This document shows, piece after piece, positions 18,077-27,031 of a stretch of 64,000 bases of DNA (the stretch's first letter is position 1; the number at the start of each line of letters is the position of its first letter). This stretch comes from Mariniphaga sediminis (GTDB taxonomy: Bacteria; Bacteroidota; Bacteroidia; Bacteroidales; Prolixibacteraceae). The translations under genes were made by a program, and so were the position numbers. The stretch lies in NCBI RefSeq assembly GCF_003573545.1, contig NZ_QWET01000009.1, forward strand, positions 124,001 through 188,000, read 5' to 3'. Below the pieces are notes generated by a model. It was not told the DNA's origin, made no database searches, and saw only the letters and a list, made by a program, of their open reading frames with translations.

Positions 18077-18534
18077 AAACAGAAACAATCAAAAAACAAA
18101 ACGGATTTAAGCGGCTTTTTAACCTGAAGGGAGATCCCAAGATGATTGCCCGCGGCTTTGCCCTGGGTTCGTTTGTGGGAATGCTCCCGTTTCCCGGCTT
18201 CCAAATGCTGATTTCGGCTACGTTAGCTACTTTCCTGCGTTATAACAGAATGGCAGCCGTTGCCGGTGTGTTTAACACCAATCTGGCAACCGGTGTTTTT
18301 GTGTTTGCATTTAACTACTGGCTGGGTAAAAAAATACTGGGAATTGAATCTTCCTTCCGGCTCCCCGACCGCATAAACCTGAATTTTGCCAAAACCGTTA
18401 TGGATGCCGGCTCCGATGTTTTTTTGTCGTTGCTTTTGGGCGGAGCTATCACAGGAGTCTTTGCCATGTTCCTCGGCTACTACATATCACTTTCTGTCCT
18501 TACCCGAAAAAACAGGATGAAATATGAAAACTGA
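18073..18534 (+). CDS. DUF2062 domain membrane protein
   Basis: A 153-residue integral membrane protein. The frame is open much further upstream, but that part runs antisense in meaning to the START gene; the real start is the ATG at 18073, which overlaps the START stop codon as ATGA. The DUF2062 pattern is seen: a cytoplasmic N-terminus, then FALGSFVGMLPFPGFQMLIS, NTNLATGVFVFAFNYWLG and a final TM (LLLGGAITGVFAMFLGYYI). Three or four TM helices are likely. The family has no established function and is often near glycosyltransferase or lipid genes. Confidence 0.85.
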   Translation: MKTETIKKQNGFKRLFNLKGDPKMIARGFALGSFVGMLPFPGFQMLISATLATFLRYNRMAAVAGVFNTNLATGVFVFAFNYWLGKKILGIESSFRLPDRINLNFAKTVMDAGSDVFLSLLLGGAITGVFAMFLGYYISLSVLTRKNRMKYEN

Positions 18535-19318
18535 GCAATATACATTGATTACCGGGGCCAGTACCGGACTGGGAAAGGAGCTGGCAACCGAATGCGCCCG
18601 CCTGGGGAAAAACCTCGTTTTAGCTGCACTACCCGGCGAACAGATAGCCCGGCTTGGCCTGGGTTTATCGCTCCGGTTTGGCGTGAAAGTAAAAACATTT
18701 GAAACCGATCTGACGCAATGGGGCGCCGTGGAAGATTTCGTAAAGAAAATTATTGAACTGGAAATCGAAATTTTAATCAACAATGCCGGGCTTGGTGGGA
18801 CCAAACCTTTTTTGGAAGCCACGCCCGAATACATTGATCGGATTATTTTACTCAACATGCGGGCGCTGGTTTTGCTTACCCGCCTACTTTTACCCGCGCT
18901 GAAACGTCAAAAAAAAGCTTACATCCTGAATATTTCCAGCATGGCCTCTTTCGGTCCTATGCCATTTAAAACAATTTATCCGGCCTCAAAAGCATTTGTA
19001 TATTCTTTTTCCCGGGGGCTCGGAGCTGAATTAAAGGGATCAGGTATTGTAGTGAGCGTGGCCCATCCCGGAGGAATGAAAACCAATGCAGAAGTAACCC
19101 GCAGAATTGAGCGCCATAACCGGCTGATTCGGAGCACCACCCTGTCAGCAGCAAAAGTGGCCAAAATATGCATCAGGCAATTATTAAAAAACGACGAGTT
19201 AATCATTCCCGGTCTAATGAATAAACTGAGCTGGTTAACCCTGAAAATAGTACCGGTTTGGCTGCGGCTCATTATTCTGCGTTCGGCGCTTCAGAACGAA
19301 ATGAAAGAATCAATGTGA
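18524..19318 (+). CDS. SDR family oxidoreductase, paralogue of the left-edge SDR
   Basis: A 264-residue short-chain dehydrogenase, complete. TGASTGLG is at residues 10-17, NNAG at 86-89, catalytic Ser138/139, and YPASK at 152-156. It is strikingly similar to the truncated SDR at 1-765 along its whole length, including the stretches LVLLTRLLLP, YPASKAFVYSFSRGLGAELK and MKTNAEVTRRIE, so the two are recent paralogues. It overlaps the DUF2062 gene by 11 bp. The hydrophobic C-terminal segment (LTLKIVPVWLRLIIL) suggests membrane association. Substrate unknown. Confidence 0.92.
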   Translation: MKTEQYTLITGASTGLGKELATECARLGKNLVLAALPGEQIARLGLGLSLRFGVKVKTFETDLTQWGAVEDFVKKIIELEIEILINNAGLGGTKPFLEATPEYIDRIILLNMRALVLLTRLLLPALKRQKKAYILNISSMASFGPMPFKTIYPASKAFVYSFSRGLGAELKGSGIVVSVAHPGGMKTNAEVTRRIERHNRLIRSTTLSAAKVAKICIRQLLKNDELIIPGLMNKLSWLTLKIVPVWLRLIILRSALQNEMKESM

Positions 19319-19389
19319 TTCCTTTAAACAATCAGTGGGAAAAAGTTATCTTGTGCTTTCAAAACAATGATTATTCTATTATAATTCAG

Positions 19390-20460
19390 ATGAGGATGAT
19401 AAAAAAAATCTGGTTACGTTTCTGGGTGGTTTTTCTTATTCATCTTATGATAAAAAGTTTTGATTTATCATTTCCCGGAGGACCTTTTGAGCTGAATTTT
19501 CGCAGCCTGCTGTTTTCCTTGTTTTTTATGACCTACGGTATGTTTATCTGGCAAACTGCCGATTATTTTAATGGCTTTTTTCAAAAACTAACGCAGCATG
19601 TAATCAGAATACGTGTAAAAATTGCCGTTTTAACCTTCCTGCATGCGATTCTTGGATTTATCCTTTCCCTTTCGTTAAATCATTTTTACCGCATAGGAGA
19701 TATTTATCTGTTTGAAGATGTGGGGCACTGGGAGCACAATTCATTTTTCAACCCGGAATTGACCATTGCATTAACAAGTATCTATCTGATAATCCTGGGT
19801 TTTGACGGGTATTTCGAAATGCAACAAAGTTTCCAGAATGAGGTATTAAAGGCACGTGAACTGGAAAAAGAAAGTATCCTGGCCCAGTACAAAGCCTTGA
19901 AAGCCCAGATTGAACCCCATTTTTTATTCAACAGCCTCAGCGTGCTCTCTTCCCTTGTTTACGATGATGCCGATTTAGCCTCCGGATTTATTGTAAAAAT
20001 GTCGAAAACGTTGCGGTATATTATTGAAAAGAATGAATTTCATCTGGTAAAACTTTCCGAAGAACTGGAGTTTCTGGATGCCTATTTCTTTCTTATAAAA
20101 ACCCGTTTCGAAGAAGGTGTCTTTCTTGAAAACAGATTACAAAAACCCTTTGTGGAGAACACCTACATTCCACCGGTAACCCTGCAGCTTCTGGTGGAAA
20201 ATGCGGTTATTCACAATAAAAGCAATCCGGAAAACCCCTTAAAAATTACCATTGACAGGGAGGAAAAATTTATAGTGGTAAAAAACAATCTAAACCTCCG
20301 GGTAAAAAATGAACCTTCAACACAAATGGGATTAAAAAATATTTCGAAAAGGTACGAACTGGTATCGGGGCAGAAGGTGATTATACTGAAAACAGATTCT
20401 GAATTTATCGTCAAAATTCCGTCTCTAAACTACTCTGACTATGAACGTTTTATTGTTTGA
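19390..20460 (+). CDS. LytS-type sensor histidine kinase
   Basis: A histidine kinase of the His_kinase/LytS class, about 356 residues from the ATG at 19390 (a second ATG at 19396 is equally possible; the frame extends to 19258 but would overlap the SDR). Four TM helices occupy roughly the first 140 residues. A short coiled linker leads to the conserved phosphoacceptor motif IEPHFLFNSL (His near 177) and an ATPase domain with the N-box LVENAVIHNKSN. The G-box is short (MGLKNISKRYELV). Its 3' end overlaps the LytTR regulator gene by 20 bp. The periplasmic portion is small, so the signal is probably sensed in or near the membrane. Confidence 0.9.
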   Translation: MRMIKKIWLRFWVVFLIHLMIKSFDLSFPGGPFELNFRSLLFSLFFMTYGMFIWQTADYFNGFFQKLTQHVIRIRVKIAVLTFLHAILGFILSLSLNHFYRIGDIYLFEDVGHWEHNSFFNPELTIALTSIYLIILGFDGYFEMQQSFQNEVLKARELEKESILAQYKALKAQIEPHFLFNSLSVLSSLVYDDADLASGFIVKMSKTLRYIIEKNEFHLVKLSEELEFLDAYFFLIKTRFEEGVFLENRLQKPFVENTYIPPVTLQLLVENAVIHNKSNPENPLKITIDREEKFIVVKNNLNLRVKNEPSTQMGLKNISKRYELVSGQKVIILKTDSEFIVKIPSLNYSDYERFIV

Positions 20461-21196
20461 AGATGAAAAACATACAGCCCAGCACCTAATCCGGCTTCTG
20501 GAAAAGTACGATCCCCGGATTAAAATACTTGAGGTCATCGGTTCGGTAAAGCAGGGCATTTTGTGGTTCAGAAACAACCCGATGCCTGATTTAATTTTCC
20601 AGGATATTTTACTGAATGACGGAAATTGTTTCGAAATTTTTGACGAGGTAAAAATAGAGGTGCCCGTAATTTTTACAACTGCCTACAACGAGTATGCACT
20701 AAAATCATTCAAAGTAAACAGCATTGACTACATTGTAAAACCCTATGATTACCAGGACATAAAAAATGCATTAGATAAATTCAAAAATTTCAGGGAAATA
20801 TTTCTTCCCCCCGAAAGTGAGTTACTGAAAAAGATTGTTTTTCCGGAAAAGCCTGAAATAAAAAAGAGATTCCTGATAAAACTGGGCGACCGGTTTCGTT
20901 CTGTCAAAAGCGAAGATATTGCCTGGTTCATTTATGACGACGGGCTGACTTTTGCCGTAACATTCGAAAATGATCGGTTTGCAATAAACTATTCCATCGA
21001 TCAGCTTTCTGCGCTGTTGGATCCGGATACGTTTTTCCAAACGAACCGGAAATATGTGGTAAACATTGAGAGTATTCGCAATATTCACACCTGGTTCAAT
21101 AGCCGGTTCAAAATTGAGATCAATCCAAAACCAGGGGAAGATATAATTGTAAGCCGTGAGCGCGCCAAAGATTTCAAGCTGTGGCTCGACCGGTAG
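20441..21196 (+). CDS. LytTR-family response regulator
   Basis: A 251-residue regulator with an N-terminal receiver domain (acidic pocket FEDEK near 6-10, phosphoacceptor Asp55 in IFQDILLNDG, TTAYNEYALKSF, K in VKPYD) and a C-terminal LytTR DNA-binding domain (about 140-250; FQTNRKYVVNIESIRNI and ISRERAKDF-like end VSRERAKDFKLWLDR). It is the partner of the overlapping LytS-type kinase. In Bacteroidota such pairs commonly act on a few nearby genes; no direct-repeat target is obvious here. Confidence 0.92.
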   Translation: MNVLLFEDEKHTAQHLIRLLEKYDPRIKILEVIGSVKQGILWFRNNPMPDLIFQDILLNDGNCFEIFDEVKIEVPVIFTTAYNEYALKSFKVNSIDYIVKPYDYQDIKNALDKFKNFREIFLPPESELLKKIVFPEKPEIKKRFLIKLGDRFRSVKSEDIAWFIYDDGLTFAVTFENDRFAINYSIDQLSALLDPDTFFQTNRKYVVNIESIRNIHTWFNSRFKIEINPKPGEDIIVSRERAKDFKLWLDR

Positions 21197-21220
21197 AACA
21201 ACAGAAACATTGCGCTACAA

Positions 21221-21242
21221 AATGTAGTTTCTCCACTACATT
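21221..21242. terminator. Hairpin between convergent genes
   Basis: AATGTAGT (21221-21228) and ACTACATT (21235-21242) form a perfect 8-bp stem with a 6-nt loop between the stops of the LytTR regulator (plus) and the aminotransferase (minus), touching the latter's stop codon. There is no T-tract on either strand, so it is a weak terminator candidate. Confidence 0.35.
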
Positions 21243-22434
21243 ACAATGTACCAAACGCCCCGGCCAACCTTTTTAATGCCTCTTCCAGCACACTGCGCGG
21301 GCAACCTATATTCAGCCGCAGCCAGCCGTCTCCGCCCGATCCGAATTTTCCGCCATTGTTCAGGCCTACTTTCGCCTTGTCAACAGTGAATTTAAAAAGC
21401 TCATTGTCATTCATTCCATATTCCCGGAAGTCAAGCCATATCAGATACGTGGCTTCCGGTTTCATTACTTTTACCTTCGGAAGGTGTTCCTTGAAAAAAT
21501 CTTCCAAAAAAAGGTAATTTCCCCAAAGGTAGTCGAGCAACTGCTTCAGCCATTCGTCGCCATGGGTATAAGCAGCTTCCAACGCTACCGTGCCAAAAAT
21601 ATTTCCCATACCGAGATGACCTATGTTCAGGGCTCGTTCATACCGGCCGCGTTTGGTTTTGTCAGGGATGATTACCAGTGACGAGGAAAGACCGGCCACA
21701 TTGAAGGTTTTGCTGGGCGCCATACAAACGACCGAATTTTTAGCTGTCTCTTCCGAAATTGAGGCAAAAGGAATGTGCCTCTGCCCACTAAACACCAGGT
21801 CGGAATGAATTTCGTCAGAAATTATTACAATATCGTTTTCAAGGCAAAAATTAGCGAGTCCCTCCAACTCTTCACGGGTGAAAACCATGCCTCCCGGGTT
21901 TTGTGGATTACACAACAACAGCAACTTTGTATTTTTATCTACTTTCGCCTTTAAATCATCCAAATCAAAGGTGTACCTGCCGTTTTCCAACACCAGCGGG
22001 TTTTCTACCAATTTCCGTTTCGTACCTTTTACACAATCGAAAAACGGAAAATAAACCGGCGGCTGTACCACCACCCCATCACCGGGTTTCGACAATGCTT
22101 CGATGGCGAGAGTAAGGCCGGATACCACTCCCGGACTAAACAAAATCCACTCTTTCTTCACGTCCCAGTTATGGTGCCGTTTCATCCACCCTATAACCGC
22201 TTCATAGTATGAGTCGGGTTTAAACGTGTACCCAAAAATTTCATGTTCCGCCCGATTTTTTATGGCCTCTGCAATAAAATCAGGTGTTCTGAAATCAGTA
22301 TCCGCTACCCACAGCGGCAGCACATCGTTAGTGTGAAACATCCATTCCCTTGCATCATATTTTAAACAATGGGTACCCTCACGGGGAATAATTTCATCGA
22401 AATCATATCTTTTCATTCCTATTTTTTTTGTCAT
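21241..22434 (-). CDS. MalY/PatB-type PLP-dependent aminotransferase or C-S lyase
   Basis: A 397-residue fold-type I PLP enzyme. Substrate motif LPLWVADTDF is near residues 39-48, NPQNPGG at 176-182, Asp207/Glu208 in ISDEIHSDL, and the Schiff-base Lys242 in APSKTFNVAGLS. These match the MalY/PatB branch, which has cystathionine beta-lyase activity and related C-S lyase or aminotransferase activity, producing homocysteine, pyruvate and ammonia from cystathionine. An alternative start is Met7. It is transcribed alone, with ComB-like gene 57 bp upstream in the same direction. A role in sulfur amino acid metabolism is likely. Confidence 0.88.
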   Translation of the reverse strand: MTKKIGMKRYDFDEIIPREGTHCLKYDAREWMFHTNDVLPLWVADTDFRTPDFIAEAIKNRAEHEIFGYTFKPDSYYEAVIGWMKRHHNWDVKKEWILFSPGVVSGLTLAIEALSKPGDGVVVQPPVYFPFFDCVKGTKRKLVENPLVLENGRYTFDLDDLKAKVDKNTKLLLLCNPQNPGGMVFTREELEGLANFCLENDIVIISDEIHSDLVFSGQRHIPFASISEETAKNSVVCMAPSKTFNVAGLSSSLVIIPDKTKRGRYERALNIGHLGMGNIFGTVALEAAYTHGDEWLKQLLDYLWGNYLFLEDFFKEHLPKVKVMKPEATYLIWLDFREYGMNDNELFKFTVDKAKVGLNNGGKFGSGGDGWLRLNIGCPRSVLEEALKRLAGAFGTL

Positions 22435-22491
22435 TCAGATTCATTAAACACTCACACCGGAAACTGTAACTGAGATGAAAAACGTTTCCTC

Positions 22492-23199
22492 TCACCGCAA
22501 TATTCCGCCTGCCACATCAATTTTACGCAGGAAACTGAATTCACCTTCCTTTTCCGCTCTCAAAACAAAATCAAAACGATTAAGGTCCAAACAAAGGTCA
22601 AAATCTTCCTTTGGCGCCCACTCCTGCTTTTCCGGTTCAAAAAACCGCTCCCCGGAACCCTTCCGGATAATTTCAACCATTTGGGGGAAATTATTGGACA
22701 ACCCTTTCAGTTCGTTCCGGATATATTCGGCACATAATGTATCCTCATCGGTAGGAAACTCGCAGGCATATCCCATACAAACCAGGGAAACCATTTCAGG
22801 CTTCCGGTTTTTAATATAACTGATAATGGCACCGGCATTGACAAAACTTCCGGTAATTATTTCAGGTACATGCCCGGCAGCTACAATTCCCTGGGTTCCC
22901 GAGCTGGTGGTATGCACCAATGTTTTCCCTTTAAGCTCTGAACCAATTAGTTGCGAAGGCGAGTTCCCGAAATCAAATCCGTGGGGCTTCATTTCATTGC
23001 GTTCGCCCATTAAAATATAATCCGGATGTTGCTCCTTTAACTGATAGGCATTTTCAATGTTTCCTACCGGAATAATTTTAGCAGCTCCTTCCGCCAAAGC
23101 ATAACATGCTGTTGAAAAAGCCCGGAAAACATCGATTATCACCGTCAATCCTTTTGCTTCCTTCGCTCCGTCAAGTAGTTGTAATATCTGAACTTCCAT
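22492..23199 (-). CDS. ComB-family 2-phosphosulfolactate phosphatase
   Basis: A 235-residue protein from the ATG at 23197-23199 (MEVQILQLLDGAKEAKG). The open frame continues 46 codons further, but those residues look non-coding. Motifs typical of ComB are present: VIIDVFRAFSTACYAL, LMGERNEMKPHGFDFGNSP and TTSSGTQGI. The family was defined in coenzyme M synthesis, removing phosphate from 2-phosphosulfolactate. Many non-methanogens carry it without a CoM pathway, so its natural substrate in Bacteroidota is uncertain; sulfonate metabolism or detoxification of a phosphorylated by-product are options. Confidence 0.85.
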   Translation of the reverse strand: MEVQILQLLDGAKEAKGLTVIIDVFRAFSTACYALAEGAAKIIPVGNIENAYQLKEQHPDYILMGERNEMKPHGFDFGNSPSQLIGSELKGKTLVHTTSSGTQGIVAAGHVPEIITGSFVNAGAIISYIKNRKPEMVSLVCMGYACEFPTDEDTLCAEYIRNELKGLSNNFPQMVEIIRKGSGERFFEPEKQEWAPKEDFDLCLDLNRFDFVLRAEKEGEFSFLRKIDVAGGILR

Positions 23200-23410
23200 T
23201 TTTACGTTTTTACAAATTAAATAAAAATAACTTAACATATCTAAACAAATCGGGGCATGATATTTGATAAGAGCATCGATAAAAATACAAGACACTGATT
23301 TTAAGAAATTTAAAATTAATGTTAAGTTAAACAACAAAATCAGGTATTAAATTTACATTTATTTGATGTAGTTTTAATGTATGTTTTACAGCATATTTCA
23401 AAAAACCCCG

Positions 23411-23418
23411 TATGTTTG
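23411..23418 (+). promoter_or_regulatory. -7 promoter box for the small secreted protein gene
   Basis: TATGTTTG matches TAnnTTTG and lies 30 bp before the start codon of the 23448 gene. No convincing TTTG occurs about 20 bp upstream. Confidence 0.5.
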
Positions 23419-23447
23419 CACCGACATTCATATAAACTTAAAAACGA

Positions 23448-24041
23448 ATGGTTATGAAAACAATTAAATTAGCAATGACAATTTTAGCTGTTGCCATTGC
23501 AGCAATGACAACAGCAGTTGAAAAGCCCAAATTGAACGTAATTCCGCTCAATGCAGAAAAGGCATTTGTGGCAATTACAAACGAAAATCCCGCCTATTTT
23601 GAAGTAAGTATTGAAGCCGCTAACGGTAATGTGGTATACTATAAACAAACAGATAAACCAATTACCGATTACGGGCAGGTTTACGACTTTAAAGATCTGC
23701 CGGCGGGGCAATATGTTTTAAATCTGAAGGTGAATGACACCAAGGTTTACAACAACTTTGAGGTTTCAGGCAGAGGGATTGAAGTAGGTGAATCCAAAGT
23801 ACGCTTTGCTCCGTATTTTGATTTCAGTGGTAACCAACTGAAAGTTTCGTATCTGAACTTCGACCATGAAAACGTAAAGTTGTATTTCTACAATGACAGT
23901 AAAGGATTGGTTTACGAAACAAAACTAGGCGATGATTTTAACATCACCAAAGGGTATGACCTCTCCAAACTGGAAAGCGGTTCATACAAAATAGTTTTGA
24001 GCTCAATCAACAATGAATACACATACAACGTAGAAAAATAG
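23448..24041 (+). CDS. Secreted hypothetical protein with two beta-sandwich-like repeats
   Basis: A 197-residue protein (start at 23448, or at the in-frame ATG at 23454). A signal peptide (KLAMTILAVAIAAMTTA) is followed by two similar segments of about 85 residues. Each contains a hydrophobic-alternating core ending in a pattern like YDFKDLPAGQYVLNLKVND and YDLSKLESGSYKIVLSSIN. This L(P/E)xGxY motif is typical of Ig-like/T9SS-associated and DUF3244-like domains of Bacteroidota, but no sorting domain follows. It stands alone with its own promoter box and terminator, so it is probably an abundant periplasmic or surface protein. Function unknown. Confidence 0.75.
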   Translation: MVMKTIKLAMTILAVAIAAMTTAVEKPKLNVIPLNAEKAFVAITNENPAYFEVSIEAANGNVVYYKQTDKPITDYGQVYDFKDLPAGQYVLNLKVNDTKVYNNFEVSGRGIEVGESKVRFAPYFDFSGNQLKVSYLNFDHENVKLYFYNDSKGLVYETKLGDDFNITKGYDLSKLESGSYKIVLSSINNEYTYNVEK

Positions 24042-24065
24042 ACTAGAAAATGGAGAAAAGGTAGA

Positions 24066-24096
24066 GGGTTCTGTTTTGGTGGCAGAGCCCTTTTTT
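24066..24096 (+). terminator. Rho-independent terminator
   Basis: GGGTTCTG (24066-24073) pairs with CAGAGCCC (24083-24090), 8 bp with one G-T wobble, 9-nt loop, followed by TTTTTT. It lies 24 bp after the stop of the secreted protein gene. Confidence 0.85.
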
Positions 24097-24136
24097 ATTA
24101 TCCAACAAGAAAACAGAAACAAAAAGGGTATATAAA

Positions 24137-24161
24137 AAGCGGCGGAAAAATTCCGCCGCTT
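24137..24161 (-). terminator. Rho-independent terminator, minus strand
   Basis: AAGCGGCGGAA (24137-24147) and its exact complement (24151-24161) form an 11-bp stem with a 3-nt loop. On the minus strand the stem runs into TTTTTATA, so it terminates the transcript of the TIM-barrel gene that ends at 24349. Confidence 0.8.
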
Positions 24162-24348
24162 AATCCCTGAAATACAAATAATTATTATACCTCTTCTGCC
24201 TTGAACAAAACCTCAACCAATCAATTCATCAAGTCCACCTCATATCTGTTTGCTCAAAACATTAAAAAATACGTTTTTATACGCTTTTTTGTTTCGATAG
24301 AATACTGGTTTAACAACCGGTTAACAAAAGCCCGGATACCGGCTTTTC

Positions 24349-25266
24349 CTACCCCAGACTTACAAATACTTTTTCAAGCAGGCGTTTGGTTGCAATAACC
24401 CCTTCTTTTTCCGGCAATTCGCTCCCTTCGTATTCAATACCAACCCAACCTTTGTAGCCCGAGTCTTTTACAATTTTCATTAACCGGTAATAATCCGAAC
24501 GGGTTTCATTTCCCTGTTCATCAAAATTGTTCGATTTGGCGCTCACTCCTTTGGCATAAGGCATCAGGAGTTCAACTCCCCTGTAGCGATCGAACTCTTC
24601 ACCGGTCTGACGATTGATAATAAAATTCCCAAAATCGGGTAAAGTACCTACCCGTTTATGATCTACCATTTTCATAACACCTGCCAGCCATTCGCCGTTA
24701 CTGGATAAACCGCCATGATTTTCCACAATAACATTTATTTTCCGGGTGTCGCCATATTCACAAAGCATGCGCAACCCATCGGCCGCCAACTTTTGTTGTT
24801 CCTCAAAACCGCCCTTGCTTCCTGCGTTTACGCGAATAGAATGGCATCCCAAAAATTTGGCAGCGTCAATCCATTTTTTATGATTCTCAACGGTTTTAAT
24901 GCGTTCTTCCTTTTCAGGATGCCCCATCATGCCTTCCCCGTCACACATAATCAACACGCTTGTAACGCCTTCGTTTTTGCATATCTTTTTCAACTCGGCC
25001 AGGTAATTGTTATCCCGGGCTTTGTCCTTGAAGAACTGATTCACATACTCAACACCGCCAATACCAAGCTCTCTTGCCACTCTCGGAAAATCCAGATTCG
25101 TCATTTCATTTGCAAATAAAGCTTTGTGGAACGACCATTCGGCCAATGATATTTCAAAGGGTGCCCTTTTGGCTACCAACCCGGCCATAGCCGGTGAAAT
25201 AACCAAAGTTCCTGCAGTTGCTGCAACTGTTGTTCGTAAAAAATCCCTTCGCGAATTATTTGCCAT
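24349..25266 (-). CDS. Sugar phosphate isomerase/epimerase family protein (TIM barrel), Tat-exported
   Basis: A 305-residue xylose-isomerase-like TIM-barrel protein. The N-terminus carries a twin-arginine signal ([19 protein letters not shown]) and cleavage near AMAG, so it acts in the periplasm. Conserved features include [17 protein letters not shown] and [11 protein letters not shown], with acidic residues and histidines that would bind a divalent metal. Such exported isomerases in Bacteroidota are often involved in breakdown of unusual sugars or glycosides, together with Gfo/Idh and DUF1080 proteins like those at 59075-61141. It lies 21 bp downstream of the acyl-CoA ligase gene. Specific substrate unknown. 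Confidence 0.85.
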   Translation of the reverse strand: MANNSRRDFLRTTVAATAGTLVISPAMAGLVAKRAPFEISLAEWSFHKALFANEMTNLDFPRVARELGIGGVEYVNQFFKDKARDNNYLAELKKICKNEGVTSVLIMCDGEGMMGHPEKEERIKTVENHKKWIDAAKFLGCHSIRVNAGSKGGFEEQQKLAADGLRMLCEYGDTRKINVIVENHGGLSSNGEWLAGVMKMVDHKRVGTLPDFGNFIINRQTGEEFDRYRGVELLMPYAKGVSAKSNNFDEQGNETRSDYYRLMKIVKDSGYKGWVGIEYEGSELPEKEGVIATKRLLEKVFVSLG

Positions 25267-25287
25267 CTCTTTACGTATTTAATTGGG

Positions 25288-26928
25288 TTAAATATACTTG
25301 AATCGTTTAATATTCTTTTTGGGTGTTTTTTCAAACTCCTCGCTCACCAATTCAAATGTACTGACCTGCTCGTATTTTGGAAGTTCTGCATTCAATTTTT
25401 TCCGGTTTTCTTCCATTATTTCAGGCATTTCTTCCAACGAAACTTTATCTGCTTCCATGGCTTCAAAGTCGGGGTAAACCTTGGCAACCAGTTTTCCCTG
25501 GCGATCGGTAACCACACACTCTGCCATATAGGGGAGGTTGCAGATTTTAGCTTCAATCTCTTCCGGATAAATATTTTGCCCCGACGGACCCAGTATCATA
25601 TTTTTCGACCGCCCCCGGATAAAAACAAAATTGTCTTTATCCACAATTCCAAGGTCGCCTGTTCTAAGCCATCCATCATCGGTAAATGCCTCCTTGGTGG
25701 CCTGTTCGTTTTTGAAATAGCCGGTCATTACATTTTCCCCGCGCACCTGTATCTCGCCCACCACATTATGAGGATCTTCCGAATCGATACGCACTTCTAT
25801 CCTGTCCACCAAGCGGCCTGCCGATGAGGGCAAGGTTTTATTCCACGCCTCATAACTAATGAGCGGCCCACATTCCGTCATCCCGTAACCAATAGTAAAA
25901 CGGAAATTAATACGCCGGAAAAATTGTTCGACCTCCGCACTCAGCGGCGCCCCGCCAATTACAATTTCGAAGAACCGTCCGCCAAATGTTTCGGTGAGTT
26001 TCTCTTTTATTTTTTTCAGAATTACATTTTGCAATCCGGGCACTTTCAGTAAAACTTTAACGAGAGGTTTTTCAATGGAAGGCAAAATCCTCTTTTTGTA
26101 AATCTTTTCGATAACCAGTGGCACCGAAAGAATGAGGTGAGGCCTCACTTCACCAAACACTTTTGTAATAACGGCCGGCGAAGGGATGCGGCTCAAAAAG
26201 GTAATGTGGCACCCCAGGGTTACCGGAAATAAAAATTCGAACAGCAACCCGTAAACATGTGCCATCGGGAGGAAAGATACAATTTTATGGCCGGGCTGCA
26301 GTGGCATGTGATCCTGCGCAAAAACGATGTTTGAGACCAGACTCCTTTCCGGAATCATAACCCCCTTGGTAAAGCCGGAAGTTCCCGATGTATACGAAAT
26401 AATGCAGGTCTCTTCCCTTTCCCAGTTTTCAAAACTGAAGGCTTCCTTTTTCAGCTCATTTTCTTTGTAATATTGAAAAGCATCATCCAGTTTGAATTGG
26501 GTATTTTCATCTTTGGCGGCGTGAAGCGTAAAATCCTCCAACACCAGAACCGCCTGTAATTTTTCTGCCTTTTCAAAATCTACTTTTTCGAGTAACGGTT
26601 TTGCGCCAATTACCAGTTTCGATTCCGAATGGTTAATAATATGATTGGTATTGCTCTCGTTAAAATCAGGCAAAATAGGAACAATAACAATTCCTGCCGA
26701 AAGAGCAGACAGAAAAACCGCTCCCCAATGAGCCGAATTACGACCAAGAACGGCAATTTTATCGCCTCTCTGCAAACCCGTTAGCTGATAAAACAGATGC
26801 AACGATTTGATGGTTTCAGCAATGTCTTTGTACCTAAAATCCTTGCCTTCATAATCCGAGAAAACAAGGCTATCCCAGTTCTTTTGAAACGATTCGGTGT
26901 AAAGCTTTGATAATGTATAACCTGACAT
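25288..26928 (-). CDS. AMP-binding long-chain acyl-CoA synthetase-like enzyme
   Basis: A 546-residue adenylate-forming enzyme from the ATG at 26926-26928 (MSGYTLSKLYTESFQKNW). The core motifs are in order: phosphate-binding loop SYTSGTSGFTKGVM, MAHVYGLLFEF, IGYGMTECGPLIS, GWLRTGDLG, FIRGRSKNMI and the C-terminal catalytic lysine region (PKKNIKRFKYI). It activates a carboxylate, most likely a fatty acid, to the acyl-AMP and then acyl-CoA. The open frame begins at 26970, but a -7 promoter box at 26950-26957 lies in that extra part. It is cotranscribed with the TIM-barrel gene downstream. Confidence 0.9.
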   Translation of the reverse strand: MSGYTLSKLYTESFQKNWDSLVFSDYEGKDFRYKDIAETIKSLHLFYQLTGLQRGDKIAVLGRNSAHWGAVFLSALSAGIVIVPILPDFNESNTNHIINHSESKLVIGAKPLLEKVDFEKAEKLQAVLVLEDFTLHAAKDENTQFKLDDAFQYYKENELKKEAFSFENWEREETCIISYTSGTSGFTKGVMIPERSLVSNIVFAQDHMPLQPGHKIVSFLPMAHVYGLLFEFLFPVTLGCHITFLSRIPSPAVITKVFGEVRPHLILSVPLVIEKIYKKRILPSIEKPLVKVLLKVPGLQNVILKKIKEKLTETFGGRFFEIVIGGAPLSAEVEQFFRRINFRFTIGYGMTECGPLISYEAWNKTLPSSAGRLVDRIEVRIDSEDPHNVVGEIQVRGENVMTGYFKNEQATKEAFTDDGWLRTGDLGIVDKDNFVFIRGRSKNMILGPSGQNIYPEEIEAKICNLPYMAECVVTDRQGKLVAKVYPDFEAMEADKVSLEEMPEIMEENRKKLNAELPKYEQVSTFELVSEEFEKTPKKNIKRFKYI

Positions 26929-26949
26929 CCTTTTGAAGTTTTGTTTGCT

Positions 26950-26957
26950 CAAATGTA
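26950..26957 (-). promoter_or_regulatory. -7 promoter box for the acyl-CoA synthetase gene
   Basis: Minus-strand TACATTTG matches TAnnTTTG and lies 22 bp upstream of the chosen start codon. It supports the shorter start. Confidence 0.5.
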
Positions 26958-27009
26958 GAAAAAATAGCAACTACACGCACTGTTTTCAATACAATAATCA
27001 ATCAATTGG

Positions 27010-27017
27010 TATCTTTG
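27010..27017 (+). promoter_or_regulatory. -7 promoter box for the DUF4271-hemD pair
   Basis: TATCTTTG matches TAnnTTTG and lies 15 bp before the ATG at 27032. It is divergent from the box at 26950-26957. Confidence 0.55.
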
Positions 27018-27031
27018 TGCCGGGAAAAACT

